Assembly (NCBI GenBank): GCA_964602655.1
Contig: CAZRSF010000072.1
Span: 1 to 32,747 of the forward strand
From: Moduliflexus sp964602655
GTDB lineage: Bacteria > Moduliflexota > Moduliflexia > Moduliflexales > Moduliflexaceae
Length of the DNA stretch: 32,747 nt
Direction: 5' to 3'
In this document: piece after piece, positions 7,123 through 15,176 of the stretch
Layout: each line of letters opens with the position of its first letter
How positions within the stretch are numbered: the first letter of the stretch is position 1
Notes under the pieces: generated by a model
Seen by the model: only the letters and a program-made list of their open reading frames with translations
Told to the model about the DNA's origin: nothing
Databases searched by the model: none
Position numbers and translations under genes: made by a program

Positions 7123-8259
7123 TTATTGCTGAAAGCTGAGCCAGATCGCAATCGCCAGTTTATAGAGACCGTCCGCGACCGCGCTTTCCGGAATTTCGCG
7201 CCCGTCGTCATCATGCGCCACCGAGATTTTCAGATGGCCGCGCGTGCTCTGTACCGCGTCCTGAAACGCGTCGAAGACCGCCTGCCGCAACGTCGGGTCC
7301 AACATGCCCCGGCCAAAAAAGACGAGCTGATTCAAATCGCTGGCATTGCCGAACACCGAAGAAAAAAAACTGATGATCTGAGGAATTTTGCCGCGAATCA
7401 CCTCGCGTTTCAATTCGTCCAGATCTCCGGGCGTATTATAGGTTCCGCTTTCGAACAGCGCAAAGATTTGCCATTTGCTCCAATCGTCGAAGAGGCCGCC
7501 ATATTCTCGCCGCAAGACTGTGCGCCAGTTCTCTTCGACCGACCAGAGTCCGCCGCGCGGCAGACTTTCATCGGTCGTCGTAATCAACGTTTCCCCCTGC
7601 GGTTCCACAATCGCGGCGTCGCACGTGAAACTGCCGATGCCGCCGACGCCGATGCGTTGTTTGGCAAGCGTGACATTTTCATGATATTTATTGCCGCGCA
7701 GGCTGATATATTGCGTCAGCACTCCGCCCGCATACGGATGCGTTTCGACGGTGAATTTGACGACCTGACAGCGCCAGGGTTCTTTGTTTTCGTATTGCAG
7801 CGTTTCCTCGCCCAGCATCCCTTTTTCCAACAGATTGACCAACTCCGCATCTTTATAATGGCAGGATGGAATGCCGAACGCCGCGTTCACGGCAATGACT
7901 TTTTCCGGCGGGGCGAGCCGCAATAACGCTTCGGCGACGGCGCTCCAGAAAATACCCTGGACATGCGAAGAGATGGAGGATTTCCCATTCGACTGCTCGC
8001 TGTGATTCGTGGCGTAATAAATGGATTTCATCATGCTGTGCCTGGAAAAATGCGATTTGAGCGCGGTGTCTCCGAACATCATCTGGAACGGCTGCATAAT
8101 TGCCTGCCGTTGATAAATCCCGGTCATGCCTCGGAAATGTTCAAGCGGAGAGGTGACTGCGGGAAACGAAAATGTGACTGGCGTGGCATCGTTCATGCCA
8201 GCTTTGACATCAATATTCTTTGCGCCAAAATCAATTCCGATATTTAACGTAGCTGCCAT
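7123..8259 (-). CDS. ParM/StbA-like actin-family ATPase
   Basis: Prokaryotic actin homologue, 378 residues, the normal length for ParM/Alp-type filament proteins. Visible nucleotide-site motifs are phosphate-1 IGIDFGAKNIDVKAG (about 7-21), phosphate-2 GVGGIGSFTCDAA (about 204-216), and an adenosine-type VFFGRGML (about 313-320). In between, NAAFGIPSCHYKD (about 125-137) resembles the ParM subdomain linker. Such proteins polymerise with ATP and push plasmids apart, or act as cytoskeletal filaments. Here the gene is chromosomal as far as the window shows, with no ParR or replication gene. A GAAAGGAG box lies about 12 nt before ATG, rather distant. A 10-bp inverted repeat (8287-8329) lies in its leader. 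The next minus gene encodes a coiled-coil protein and the preceding one a repeat protein. Role (segregation, cytoskeleton, or decayed plasmid locus) is open. Confidence 0.85.
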   Translation of the reverse strand: MAATLNIGIDFGAKNIDVKAGMNDATPVTFSFPAVTSPLEHFRGMTGIYQRQAIMQPFQMMFGDTALKSHFSRHSMMKSIYYATNHSEQSNGKSSISSHVQGIFWSAVAEALLRLAPPEKVIAVNAAFGIPSCHYKDAELVNLLEKGMLGEETLQYENKEPWRCQVVKFTVETHPYAGGVLTQYISLRGNKYHENVTLAKQRIGVGGIGSFTCDAAIVEPQGETLITTTDESLPRGGLWSVEENWRTVLRREYGGLFDDWSKWQIFALFESGTYNTPGDLDELKREVIRGKIPQIISFFSSVFGNASDLNQLVFFGRGMLDPTLRQAVFDAFQDAVQSTRGHLKISVAHDDDGREIPESAVADGLYKLAIAIWLSFQQ

Positions 8260-8286
8260 AAAAGATGCCTGCTCCTTTCTCTCGTT

Positions 8287-8329
8287 TATTCGTCTGGATG
8301 CCGTCTAATAGACTTTTATCAGACGAATA
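8287..8329. promoter_or_regulatory. Inverted repeats upstream of the actin-like gene (possible operator/centromere)
   Basis: TATTCGTCTG (8287-8296) and CAGACGAATA (8320-8329) are perfect 10-bp inverted repeats with a 23-bp spacer. Nested between them is a second hairpin, CGTCTAATA (8302-8310) with TATCAGACG (8317-8325). The word CGTCT/AGACG therefore occurs four times in 43 bp, 28 bp upstream of the ParM-like start. In plasmid parMRC loci the parC repeats lie upstream of parM and bind ParR; whether this is comparable is inference. Confidence 0.5.
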
Positions 8330-8429
8330 TTCGACGCGATTCCTGTCATGTTTCTGGATAAATGGCCTTAACGGTGGTATCGAATAGACTGAAAGAGAGG
8401 GCGTAGGTTGAAGGGTTTTTTCGAAAAGT

Positions 8430-10067
8430 TCAGACGTTCGTGTCCGGAAACATCTCGACAATCAGATGTTTGATCGCAGGTGGGATATGTTTGTTTGCGC
8501 TCAGATAGCGAAGGTTATGCGCCGGAATGTTCCGCAGCAGCCCTTTCGCGGTTTCTGTCGGCGTCTTGGGATTGGAGAGGAGCGCGAACGCGATGCGGAG
8601 GTGCGCTGCCAACGCCGGGCTGCGTCCGATAAAGACCAGGACATCTTCCGGCGTCAGCTTCCAGCGACAGATATTGATCAGAATCTCGATAGAATCATGG
8701 AATCTGCCGACCAGACCGACCAAAAACGACGACAGCGTGAACTGCGCCTGATCGATCAATTTGAACACGTCGCCGGAGGTCGCTTCGACGATAGCGATTT
8801 TATCGGCGAGCGGCACGTCATGAAAAATCTGCTGAATCTGCTCTTTCGCGCGAATTCTGATGTCCGTCGGCACGCTGTTTTTATGAAAAATTTTTGAGAG
8901 ATCGCCGATACTGAGCAGTTTGAGCAGAGCGAACGCATCTTTCGGAAACGTTTGCGGATTGAACAGAATCGCCATGCGCACCGGATACAGCCCGTTCCAT
9001 TTACGATGATGCGCGAGCAGCGTCAGCACCTCGGAGACATGCGTCGTCTGCGCGATAATCAGCACGTCGTCCGCCGTCAGATTCGGATTGTTCAGCAGAA
9101 TTTCAATGACGCGGATGTTGTTGTCGTAGAGAAAATCAGGAATCTCTTCGCTCGACGCCTGCCGCGCCATTGTCACGCGCTGTCCTAACGAAATGCCTTC
9201 TCTGGCAAGCGTCGCGGCGGTTTTGGCAATCGCCTTTTCTTCCAGCGCTTTCCGCCGCTTTTCGTAGGTGCGTTTTTCTCGCAGAATAATGTCGCGAATC
9301 ACCTCATTGAACGCGCCCTCGTCAATCAGCGGATAAAACGTGTTGTGGATCTGCAAGTCTTGCACAATCGGCTCGACCGCCGCATACGGCAGCAGATCGA
9401 ATTGCGCGGAAATTTCTGCGATGCGTTGGAAGAAATCACGGTAGCGCATGATCAAAAATTCCTCGCGCTGGGCTGGCGGCAGACCATCCAGCAGCGGCGG
9501 AATGTCATGCGCCAAGCCGCTGCGGTACAGCATCAGGCTAAGATTCACGTAGCCTTCGAGAAAATCGGGAAGTACGCGGAGCAAACGCGTATAGAGGTCA
9601 ATACATTTTTCCGCTTGCGTCGCGCGAAGCAACTCGTTCGCCTGCCAGCAGAAATCCTGCGCCATCAGGCTGACAACGAGCGTGTTCGGCGAAAGTAACG
9701 GCAACGCGTTTTTCCAGTAGGCAAGCGCCAGCGCGTAATTCCCGCCGCATTGCTGACACATCGCCCGGAAGACCTGCTGCGCCGATTCTTCAGCCTCATC
9801 ATCCGCCCATTCTTTGCAATACGCAAGCGCCAGGCTTTCGACTTTCGATTGCCATTTGTCATGCGCCGAAGCGACCTGTTCTTCGCTGTCGGCCTGCGCG
9901 AGGCGGCGGCATTCGTCCAGAATGAACGGATGAATCACGGGGAAGTCGTCCGGCAGCAAGCGCAGCACATTTTCCCAATACGACAGCGCTAACGACACGT
10001 TCCCATGCTGCTGATGGGCGAGCGCCTGACTCATCTGCTGAAAAATTTCGTGACGGGTTTTCGGCAT
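8430..10067 (-). CDS. TPR-like and helical-repeat protein
   Basis: Cytoplasmic protein of 545 residues from ATG at 10067, with no signal peptide. The N-terminal half has TPR-like units: HGNVSLALSYWENVLRLLP, GGNYALALAYWKNALPLL and KCIDLYTRLLRVLPDFLEG. A charged helix follows (REKRTYEKRRKALEEKAIAK). The C-terminal half has helical repeats with NPxx(T/F)Px starts: NPNLTADDVLIIAQ, NPQTFPKDAFALLKLL, NPKTPTETAKGLLRNIP, plus VPTDIRIRA and IPPAIKHLI. These resemble LRV/HEAT-type repeat scaffolds. A GTG seven codons upstream lies inside the palindrome at 10077-10107 and seems less likely; neither start has a clear ribosome-binding site. It probably mediates protein-protein contacts; its position before the actin-like gene suggests, but does not prove, a link. 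Confidence 0.75.
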   Translation of the reverse strand: MPKTRHEIFQQMSQALAHQQHGNVSLALSYWENVLRLLPDDFPVIHPFILDECRRLAQADSEEQVASAHDKWQSKVESLALAYCKEWADDEAEESAQQVFRAMCQQCGGNYALALAYWKNALPLLSPNTLVVSLMAQDFCWQANELLRATQAEKCIDLYTRLLRVLPDFLEGYVNLSLMLYRSGLAHDIPPLLDGLPPAQREEFLIMRYRDFFQRIAEISAQFDLLPYAAVEPIVQDLQIHNTFYPLIDEGAFNEVIRDIILREKRTYEKRRKALEEKAIAKTAATLAREGISLGQRVTMARQASSEEIPDFLYDNNIRVIEILLNNPNLTADDVLIIAQTTHVSEVLTLLAHHRKWNGLYPVRMAILFNPQTFPKDAFALLKLLSIGDLSKIFHKNSVPTDIRIRAKEQIQQIFHDVPLADKIAIVEATSGDVFKLIDQAQFTLSSFLVGLVGRFHDSIEILINICRWKLTPEDVLVFIGRSPALAAHLRIAFALLSNPKTPTETAKGLLRNIPAHNLRYLSANKHIPPAIKHLIVEMFPDTNV

Positions 10068-10076
10068 AATCGCTAA

Positions 10077-10107
10077 GCTGTCAGACACTTTGAAGGTGAC
10101 TGACAGC
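10077..10107. repeat. GCTGTCAG-type palindrome, copy 1
   Basis: Arms GCTGTCAG (10077-10084) and CTGACAGC (10100-10107) with an imperfect inner extension (ACACTT versus AAGGTG). It lies between the DinB-like gene and the repeat-protein gene. It shares the CTGTCAGACACTT word with the hairpins at 12205-12237 and 15373-15405. It may end the DinB transcript. Confidence 0.65.
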
Positions 10108-10125
10108 GTTTGTTCGGATTTCGAA

Positions 10126-10584
10126 CTATCGTTTTTTCAGGATCGCCATCTGTCCGGCGTGATACAGGTTATGCTGGACGACGCCGTGCATGGCGACATA
10201 AAACGTGAAATTCTGACCGGGAATCGTCTCATGCAAACGTGTTTCCGAAAATAAACGCATGGCCTCGCCAAGATGCGCGGTTGTTTCCTTCAGGCGATCC
10301 ACTGCCGCCAGCCACGCCGCCGCGCTTATGTCTCGCGCGGGCGGCCAATCGTCCTCGTCATGCAGCATGATGTATGGTTCGCCGCGCAACGATTTCAACA
10401 AGACATCTTCCCACGCCAGAATATGCAGCACAAGTTCCCAGATGGTGTGCGCCTGTGGCAGTGGTCTGGACGCCGCCTGTTCCGGCGTGACGCCGTGAAG
10501 AATCTGAAGCACGGAATCTCCATGCCACGCCGCGCCGTCGAATGCGCGCTGTAATTGATCGGCAATCTGCTGTACGGTTTCCAT
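10126..10584 (-). CDS. DinB-family (DinB_2) protein
   Basis: Four-helix-bundle protein of the DinB/YfiT superfamily, 152 residues, close to the family's usual length. Probable metal-ligand histidines are in the expected places: HTIWELVLHILAWEDVL (about 55-71) and HNLYHAGQMAILKK near the C-terminus. The N-terminus METVQQIADQLQRAFDG is a typical first helix. ATG at 10584 has CAGGA about 8 nt upstream; the longer upstream open frame (to 10674) carries no family sequence. Members include metal-dependent thiol transferases and proteins of unknown role, often called damage-inducible, so the reaction here cannot be assigned. It follows the GlcG-like gene by about 110 bp on the same strand. Confidence 0.88.
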   Translation of the reverse strand: METVQQIADQLQRAFDGAAWHGDSVLQILHGVTPEQAASRPLPQAHTIWELVLHILAWEDVLLKSLRGEPYIMLHDEDDWPPARDISAAAWLAAVDRLKETTAHLGEAMRLFSETRLHETIPGQNFTFYVAMHGVVQHNLYHAGQMAILKKR

Positions 10585-10693
10585 AAAAAATTTCCTGTGC
10601 TTACTATTCCGGCGAGACATTCGCAATAGCCCGCCGAATCCGTCTGTTCGAACGGTTTCACGCCGCGCGAGCATCCTTGTACACTGTTCTGCC

Positions 10694-11113
10694 TCATTCC
10701 GCGTTGATATTCAGCGCTTTGACGCCGTTTTGCGCGTACACCATATCTTCTTCTTCCGGCAATCCGCTGACGCCCACCGCGCCAATGACCTGTCCCTGAA
10801 ACCGGATCGGGACGCCGCCGCCCCAGGCCGTATAGCGTAAATCGCCAAAATTGGTCATCGGGAATGGCTGCTCTAAGGAAGATTGACCGACGGCTTTCGT
10901 TTCTTGTTGCTCGCGCGCCGCAGTAAACGCCTTATTCATCGCGATCAGAATGGAAGGTAATTTACACCCATCCGTCCGCAGAAATGCGAGCAATTCGCCC
11001 TGCGCGTCGGCGACCGCAATGGCCGCGCCTTTTTCATCGCGCTCTAATTCCCGCTGAATGGCGGTCAGAATGTGTAAGGCATCAGCATGTGATAAATGAT
11101 ACGTTTGGTACAT
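10694..11113 (-). CDS. GlcG/HbpS-family (DUF336) protein
   Basis: 139 residues from ATG at 11113, preceded by AAGGA about 10 nt away. Family hallmarks are visible: AAIAVADAQGELLAFLRTDG (about 35-54), MNKAFTAAREQQ (about 62-73), GGGVPIRFQGQVIGAVGVSG (about 100-119), and the C-terminal EEDMVYAQNGVKAL. Members of this fold bind haem (HbpS) or occur beside glycolate and propanediol operons (GlcG, PduO C-terminal domain); the ligand here is unknown. There is no signal peptide, so it is cytoplasmic. The longer open frame upstream contains the decayed permease fragment (11192-11341) and should not be included in the protein. Confidence 0.88.
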   Translation of the reverse strand: MYQTYHLSHADALHILTAIQRELERDEKGAAIAVADAQGELLAFLRTDGCKLPSILIAMNKAFTAAREQQETKAVGQSSLEQPFPMTNFGDLRYTAWGGGVPIRFQGQVIGAVGVSGLPEEEDMVYAQNGVKALNINAE

Positions 11114-11191
11114 AATTACGTGTTCCTTTTTACAGTGCCATTTGTGGTGAATCGGTTTTACATATCTATCACACCACATGATGTGTGTCAT

Positions 11192-11341
11192 GTTGAGAAA
11201 TAACGCTGTCTCATTGGTCTCGGACTGCGCAGACGAGTTGGGAGCAACTGTCACGCCAAAGAGAATATTATTCCAGATATTTGTAAACTGAAAAATACCG
11301 ACAATGACATAATGTGGAATAGAAAGCGGCAGCGTGATAGA
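11192..11341 (-). pseudogene. Decayed fragment of a sugar ABC-transporter permease (MalG type)
   Basis: In frame with, but upstream of, the GlcG-like start, the minus strand encodes ITLPLSIPHYVIVGIFQF followed by TNIWNNILFGVTVAPNSSAQ, and a little later ETALFLN. This closely resembles the end of the cytoplasmic EAA-type loop and the following helix of carbohydrate permeases (LPLSIPALAVVGIFQF, WNDFLFG). Only about 50 codons remain, with no partner genes or upstream portion. It is best read as the scrap of a deleted sugar transporter. The rest of 11114-11633 shows no other coding signal before the next gene. Confidence 0.7.
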
Positions 11342-11633
11342 AGAATGGTATGATGGCATAATTTTTGAATGTAATATCGGTATCTCGCATCAATCCCCTT
11401 GAATAAAGGAAAATGGGTACATTGGGGATGAGATATACGGAAACGAACGCAAGCGTTGAGCATAGCAGAAGATGTTACAAGGTTGTGCTTCAGATATACG
11501 TGATGTTTTTAACGATGATTTCCGAAAAAGTGGAAATATTTCTTCTGTTTTTACCATACCTGCTCCTCATGTCCGGCGAATCGCGTTGATTGGTCTGACA
11601 TGGCTGGCGCAGGATACTCAAGGAGAGGTTACT

Positions 11634-12194
11634 ATGAGAAAATTATTATCGTTGGTCGCGTTGGTTGGATTGATGTTCGCGGCTGCTCCGGCAGCGCAGG
11701 CGCAATACACATGGATGAGTCTTCAAGGCGGCGGCGTATTTCCGAATGGCGATTTCGATGATGTTGCCGATAACGGATTAGGCATTGGCGCTGGACTCGG
11801 CGTGTTTATCAATCCAATGGTGTTGTTGAAAGGCACGGCGTCGTATTATTCGTTCGGCGAGGAAGATGATTTCGAAGGCGGATACGCGCCGTTAGAAGTC
11901 GGAACCAACATCTATCTTGGCTATTTCGGCAACATTCGCCCGTATGCGACACTGCATGGCGGCTGGTATGTCACGACAGGAGATTTCGATGAGTTCGATT
12001 CCGCCTTCGGGCTTGGCTTTGGCCCTGGCATTGATATTCCATTAGGAACGCCGAATACGTCGTTATTTATCGAGCCAAGTTACAATATCATTTTTAACGA
12101 CGATGATAACGGATTCGGCGAAGATTTTGATTTCTGGGGCTTGCAAATCGGAGTGTCATTCACCATGCTTCCGCCGAACCCGATCCAGAACTAA
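11634..12194 (+). CDS. Small outer-membrane beta-barrel protein
   Basis: 186 residues with a clear signal peptide (MRKLLSLVALVGLMFAAAPA, cleavage likely after AQA at about 22). The mature protein alternates aromatic/glycine-rich strands with acidic turns: YTWMSLQGGGVFPNGDFDD, ASYYSFGEEDDFEGGYAP, NIYLGYFGNIRPYATLHGG, SLFIEPSYNIIF, FWGLQIGVSF. This pattern fits an OmpW/OmpX-like eight-stranded barrel. The extremely acidic loops (DDDDNG, GEEDDFEG) may bind divalent ions; that is inference. AAGGAGAG about 7 nt before ATG fixes the start, although the frame is open to 11472. It is followed by a bidirectional terminator. Exact family not assigned. Confidence 0.82.
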   Translation: MRKLLSLVALVGLMFAAAPAAQAQYTWMSLQGGGVFPNGDFDDVADNGLGIGAGLGVFINPMVLLKGTASYYSFGEEDDFEGGYAPLEVGTNIYLGYFGNIRPYATLHGGWYVTTGDFDEFDSAFGLGFGPGIDIPLGTPNTSLFIEPSYNIIFNDDDNGFGEDFDFWGLQIGVSFTMLPPNPIQN

Positions 12195-12204
12195 CTTCTT
12201 TTCA

Positions 12205-12237
12205 AGTTGTCAGACACTTCAAAAGTGTCTGACAACT
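12205..12237. terminator. Bidirectional terminator, GTCAGACACTT family copy 2
   Basis: Perfect 15-bp arms AGTTGTCAGACACTT (12205-12219) and AAGTGTCTGACAACT (12223-12237) with a 3-nt loop sit between convergent genes. The minus-strand coaE stop codon (12238-12236) overlaps the stem. Flanks are TTCTTTTCA and AAAACTTC, so T-runs are short. Confidence 0.75.
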
Positions 12238-12835
12238 AAAACTTCAAATACTCAAACACGTTTTTTACCTGCGCAAACGTCTCTTCTCGATTGTCAATAT
12301 TTCGAATGACATGCGTGGCGTAGCAAAGTTTGTCGTCAATCGGCATCTGCGCTGCGATTCTGCGGCGAGCGTCTTCTGCCGATAACCGGTCGCGCTCCAT
12401 TAATCGCTGAAGCTGGACGATTTCGGGCGCATAGACTACAATCATCGCCGGATAGCTGCGATACATGCCGGTTTCGATTAACAGCGGCACGTCAACGAGA
12501 ATGAGGCGTTCCGGTTCGTCGGCGTGAATCCGGGCTTCTTCGTCGTCAATCGCGGCAATCACGCGGGGATGCGTCATCTGATTCAGGCGTTCCCGTTCTT
12601 CCGGATGTTGAAAAATAATCGCGCCTAACGCCTTGCGATCAAGCTGGCCGTCTTCCAATATGATTTTTCGTCCGAAATGCGCGACAATCTCATGATAGGC
12701 CGGTTGACCGGGTTCGACGACCTGCCGCGCCACAAGATCGGCGTCAATCAGGTACGCGCCAAGTTCCTGAAACATCCGAGAAACTGTGCTTTTACCGGTC
12801 GCGATCCCGCCAGTCAGCGCCGCCGTTTTTCGCAT
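12236..12835 (-). CDS. coaE: Dephospho-CoA kinase
   Basis: Catalyses the last step of coenzyme A synthesis, ATP-dependent phosphorylation of dephospho-CoA. 199 residues, normal family length. P-loop LTGGIATGKST at about 8-18; YLIDADLVARQVVEPG (about 28-43) holds the family's DAD catalytic/substrate motif; HPRVIAAI and VDVPLLIETGMYRSYPAMIVVYAP follow, then the lid region ERDRLSAEDARRRIAAQMP. The ATG at 12835 lies 3 bp after the stop of the upstream dehydrogenase gene, and GGAG within that gap region serves as its ribosome-binding site. The two genes therefore form an operon. Terminated by the hairpin at 12205-12237. Confidence 0.96.
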   Translation of the reverse strand: MRKTAALTGGIATGKSTVSRMFQELGAYLIDADLVARQVVEPGQPAYHEIVAHFGRKIILEDGQLDRKALGAIIFQHPEERERLNQMTHPRVIAAIDDEEARIHADEPERLILVDVPLLIETGMYRSYPAMIVVYAPEIVQLQRLMERDRLSAEDARRRIAAQMPIDDKLCYATHVIRNIDNREETFAQVKNVFEYLKF

Positions 12836-12838
12836 TCG

Positions 12839-13714
12839 TTATTCTCCATTCAGCGTCTTTAAGGCCAACATCAACGCCTGCGTGCCGAGCCGCCCGCGTC
12901 CCTGCGCCTTAAGCGCGACATACAATTGATGCACTAACGCTAATCCCGGCAGCGACAAATTCAACGCTTCGGCTTCTTTCAAAGCGATTCCCATATCCTT
13001 GACAAAATGTTCGACAAAAAAGCCTGGATCGAAATTTCCCTGCGCGATGCGCGGGCCGAGCGTATTGATTGACCATGACGCCGCCGCGCCCTGACCGATG
13101 ATGTTGATGACCGCCTGCTGATCCAGTCCGATTTTTGCGGCATACAGCAGCGATTCGCAGACGCCGATCATCGTTCCGGCGATCAAAATCTGATTGCACA
13201 TTTTCGTATGCTGGCCTGCCCCGGCATCGCCCATCAGCGCGATATTTTTGCCCATCAATTGAAACAGCGGCAAAACTTCGTCGAACGCCGTTTGCTGACC
13301 GCCGACCATAATCGCAAGCGCCGCGTTCCGCGCCCCGACATCGCCGCCAGAGACCGGCGCGTCAAGGCTTGCGATGCCTTTTGTCGCCGCAGCCTGCGCA
13401 ATCTTTCGCGCCAAACCGGGCTGGCTCGTCGTCATATCCACAATGATTCGACACGCGCTTTTGACCGACAAGACGCCCTGCTCGCCGAGATATGTCTGCT
13501 CTACATCCGCCGGAAAGCCGACGATACTGAACACGATTTCCGCCTGCCGCGCCACATCCGCCGGAGTCTCGCACCAGACTGCGCCGTTGTCTAACAACGC
13601 CTGCGCTTTAGCTTTCGTGCGATTGAACACATATAACTGATGCCCGGCAGCCTGTACATGCCCGGCCATTGATTTTCCCATCACGCCCGTTCCAATCCAT
13701 CCGATTTGTTGCAT
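12839..13714 (-). CDS. NAD(P)-dependent beta-hydroxyacid dehydrogenase (3-hydroxyisobutyrate dehydrogenase family)
   Basis: 291 residues, typical for the 3-hydroxyisobutyrate / tartronate semialdehyde reductase / GLYR family. Rossmann motif IGWIGTGVMGKSMAGHV (about 4-20); NRTKAKAQ after the second strand suggests NADP preference; substrate-binding signature LDAPVSGGDVGARNA (about 117-131); catalytic lysine in GAGQHTKMCNQI (Lys171, with Asn174). The C-terminal helical domain ends near the LNGE terminus. Ribosome-binding site GGAGGA sits 5 nt before ATG. Substrate cannot be read from sequence; a glyoxylate/succinic-semialdehyde reductase is as possible as 3-hydroxyisobutyrate dehydrogenase. First gene of a two-gene operon with coaE. 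Confidence 0.9.
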   Translation of the reverse strand: MQQIGWIGTGVMGKSMAGHVQAAGHQLYVFNRTKAKAQALLDNGAVWCETPADVARQAEIVFSIVGFPADVEQTYLGEQGVLSVKSACRIIVDMTTSQPGLARKIAQAAATKGIASLDAPVSGGDVGARNAALAIMVGGQQTAFDEVLPLFQLMGKNIALMGDAGAGQHTKMCNQILIAGTMIGVCESLLYAAKIGLDQQAVINIIGQGAAASWSINTLGPRIAQGNFDPGFFVEHFVKDMGIALKEAEALNLSLPGLALVHQLYVALKAQGRGRLGTQALMLALKTLNGE

Positions 13715-13743
13715 ATAGTTCCTCCACTGTAAATAAAATTGGC

Positions 13744-13771
13744 GTAGGTCGAAACTGTAGTTTCGACCTAC
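13744..13771. repeat. GTAGGTCGAAACT palindrome
   Basis: Arms GTAGGTCGAAACT (13744-13756) and AGTTTCGACCTAC (13759-13771) are perfect 13-bp complements. They lie between enolase's terminator and the dehydrogenase start. The near-zero loop suggests a protein-binding or repeat palindrome rather than a normal terminator. The GTCGAAA core recurs at 7019-7039. Confidence 0.65.
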
Positions 13772-13803
13772 ATAGGCAGCCCCTTACAATAAGGCAACAA
13801 AAA

Positions 13804-13829
13804 AAGCGCCATGTCGAAACATGGCGCTT
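13804..13829 (-). terminator. Intrinsic terminator of enolase
   Basis: Arms AAGCGCCATGT (13804-13814) and ACATGGCGCTT (13819-13829) form a perfect 11-bp stem with a 4-nt loop. On the minus strand it is followed by a run of seven T (complement of 13799-13805), about 28 bp after the enolase stop codon. Confidence 0.88.
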
Positions 13830-13856
13830 GAGGTCGTTACCGACGATCTGCGGGAT

Positions 13857-15176
13857 CTACTTTTTAATGTTGTAGAAGGCTGACATCCCTGCAAACTGCG
13901 CGACTCCGCCGAGTTCTTCTTCGATGCGGAGGAGCTGGTTGTATTTGCAGATGCGGTCAGTGCGGGAGGTCGAACCGGTTTTGATCTGTCCGGCGTTCGT
14001 CCCGACAACGAGGTCGGAGATCGTGTTGTCTTCCGTTTCGCCGGAGCGATGCGACACAATCGCGGTATAGCCAGCGCGTTTTGCCATTTCGATAGCATCC
14101 AGCGTTTCGGTCAATGTTCCGATCTGGTTCAATTTGATCAGAATGGCATTCGCAACCCCTTTGGAAATGCCTTCTTTCAAGATTTTCGTGTTCGTCACAA
14201 ACAAATCGTCGCCGACAAGCTGCACTTTCGATCCGAGCGCGTCGGTCATGAGTTTCCAGCCTTCCCAGTCACCTTCCGCCATGCCATCTTCAATCGAAAT
14301 AATCGGGTATTTCGCCACCCAATCAGCCCAGAACTGCACCATCTGCTCGGACGTTCTTTCGGATTTGTCGGATTTTTTGAAGACGTAGCGTTTCTTCTCT
14401 TCGTCGTAGAATTCGCTGGAGGCCGGGTCAAGGGCGATGAAAATCTGTTCGCCCGGTTTGTAGCCAGCGCGTTGAATCCCTTCGAGAATGACATCAATCG
14501 CTTCTTCGTTGGATTTCAGGTTCGGCGCAAACCCGCCTTCGTCGCCGACTGCGGTACTGTAGCCTTTTTGTTTCAAGACGGCTTTCAGGTTGTGGAAGAT
14601 TTCGGCTGACCAGCGCAGGGCTTCGCGGAAGCTCGATGCGCCCACCGGCATAATCATGAACTCTTGCGGATCAACATTGTTATCAGCATGAGCGCCGCCG
14701 TTGATGATATTCAACATCGGCACAGGCAACGTTTTCGCATTCACGCCGCCGAGATACTGATACAACGGCACGCCGCAGGTCGCCGCCGCCGCTTTCGCAA
14801 CGGCTAAGGAGACGCCGAGAATCGCGTTCGCGCCGAGTTTTTCTTTGGTTTCCGTGCCGTCGAGTTCCAGCATCGCGGTGTCAATCGCCACCTGATTGCG
14901 GGCGTCCATGCCAATGATTTCTTCGGCGATATCTTCGTTCACGTTCTGCACGGCCTTTAATACGCCTTTACCGAGGAAACGTTCTTTATCGCCGTCGCGC
15001 AGTTCTAATGCTTCACGCGAACCGGTTGACGCGCCGGATGGCACGGCGGCGCGGCCTGTCACGCCGTTATCGAGCGTCACTTCGACTTCAACGGTCGGAT
15101 TCCCGCGAGAATCCAAGATTTCACGCCCATGCACCTCATTAATCACGACTTCATCATACATCACCATATCATTCAT
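13857..15176 (-). CDS. eno: Enolase (phosphopyruvate hydratase)
   Basis: Glycolytic enzyme interconverting 2-phosphoglycerate and phosphoenolpyruvate; 439 residues against about 430 for most bacterial enolases, the excess being a short N-terminal extension (MNDMVMYDEVVIN). Landmarks: GREILDSRGNPTVEVEV (about 17-33), mobile loop PSGASTGSREALELR (46-60), catalytic acid loop GDEGGFAPNL (Glu213), Mg2+ ligands in ALDPASSEF (Asp250), SIEDGM (Glu296) and VGDDLFVTN (Asp323), Lys348 in ILIKLNQIG, VSHRSGETEDN, and Lys399 in GQIKTGS. AAGGAGG, 8 nt before ATG 15176, decides the start over the open frame reaching 15218. Monocistronic with a clear terminator. Confidence 0.98.
   Translation of the reverse strand: MNDMVMYDEVVINEVHGREILDSRGNPTVEVEVTLDNGVTGRAAVPSGASTGSREALELRDGDKERFLGKGVLKAVQNVNEDIAEEIIGMDARNQVAIDTAMLELDGTETKEKLGANAILGVSLAVAKAAAATCGVPLYQYLGGVNAKTLPVPMLNIINGGAHADNNVDPQEFMIMPVGASSFREALRWSAEIFHNLKAVLKQKGYSTAVGDEGGFAPNLKSNEEAIDVILEGIQRAGYKPGEQIFIALDPASSEFYDEEKKRYVFKKSDKSERTSEQMVQFWADWVAKYPIISIEDGMAEGDWEGWKLMTDALGSKVQLVGDDLFVTNTKILKEGISKGVANAILIKLNQIGTLTETLDAIEMAKRAGYTAIVSHRSGETEDNTISDLVVGTNAGQIKTGSTSRTDRICKYNQLLRIEEELGGVAQFAGMSAFYNIKK

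Noticed and set aside
7100..7125. GATTCGAACGTC with GGGAGAA nearby, resembling the 3' end of a minus-strand tRNA
   Set aside because: The bases flanking the T-loop do not form a 5-bp stem and no cloverleaf can be built upstream; it is at best a coincidence.
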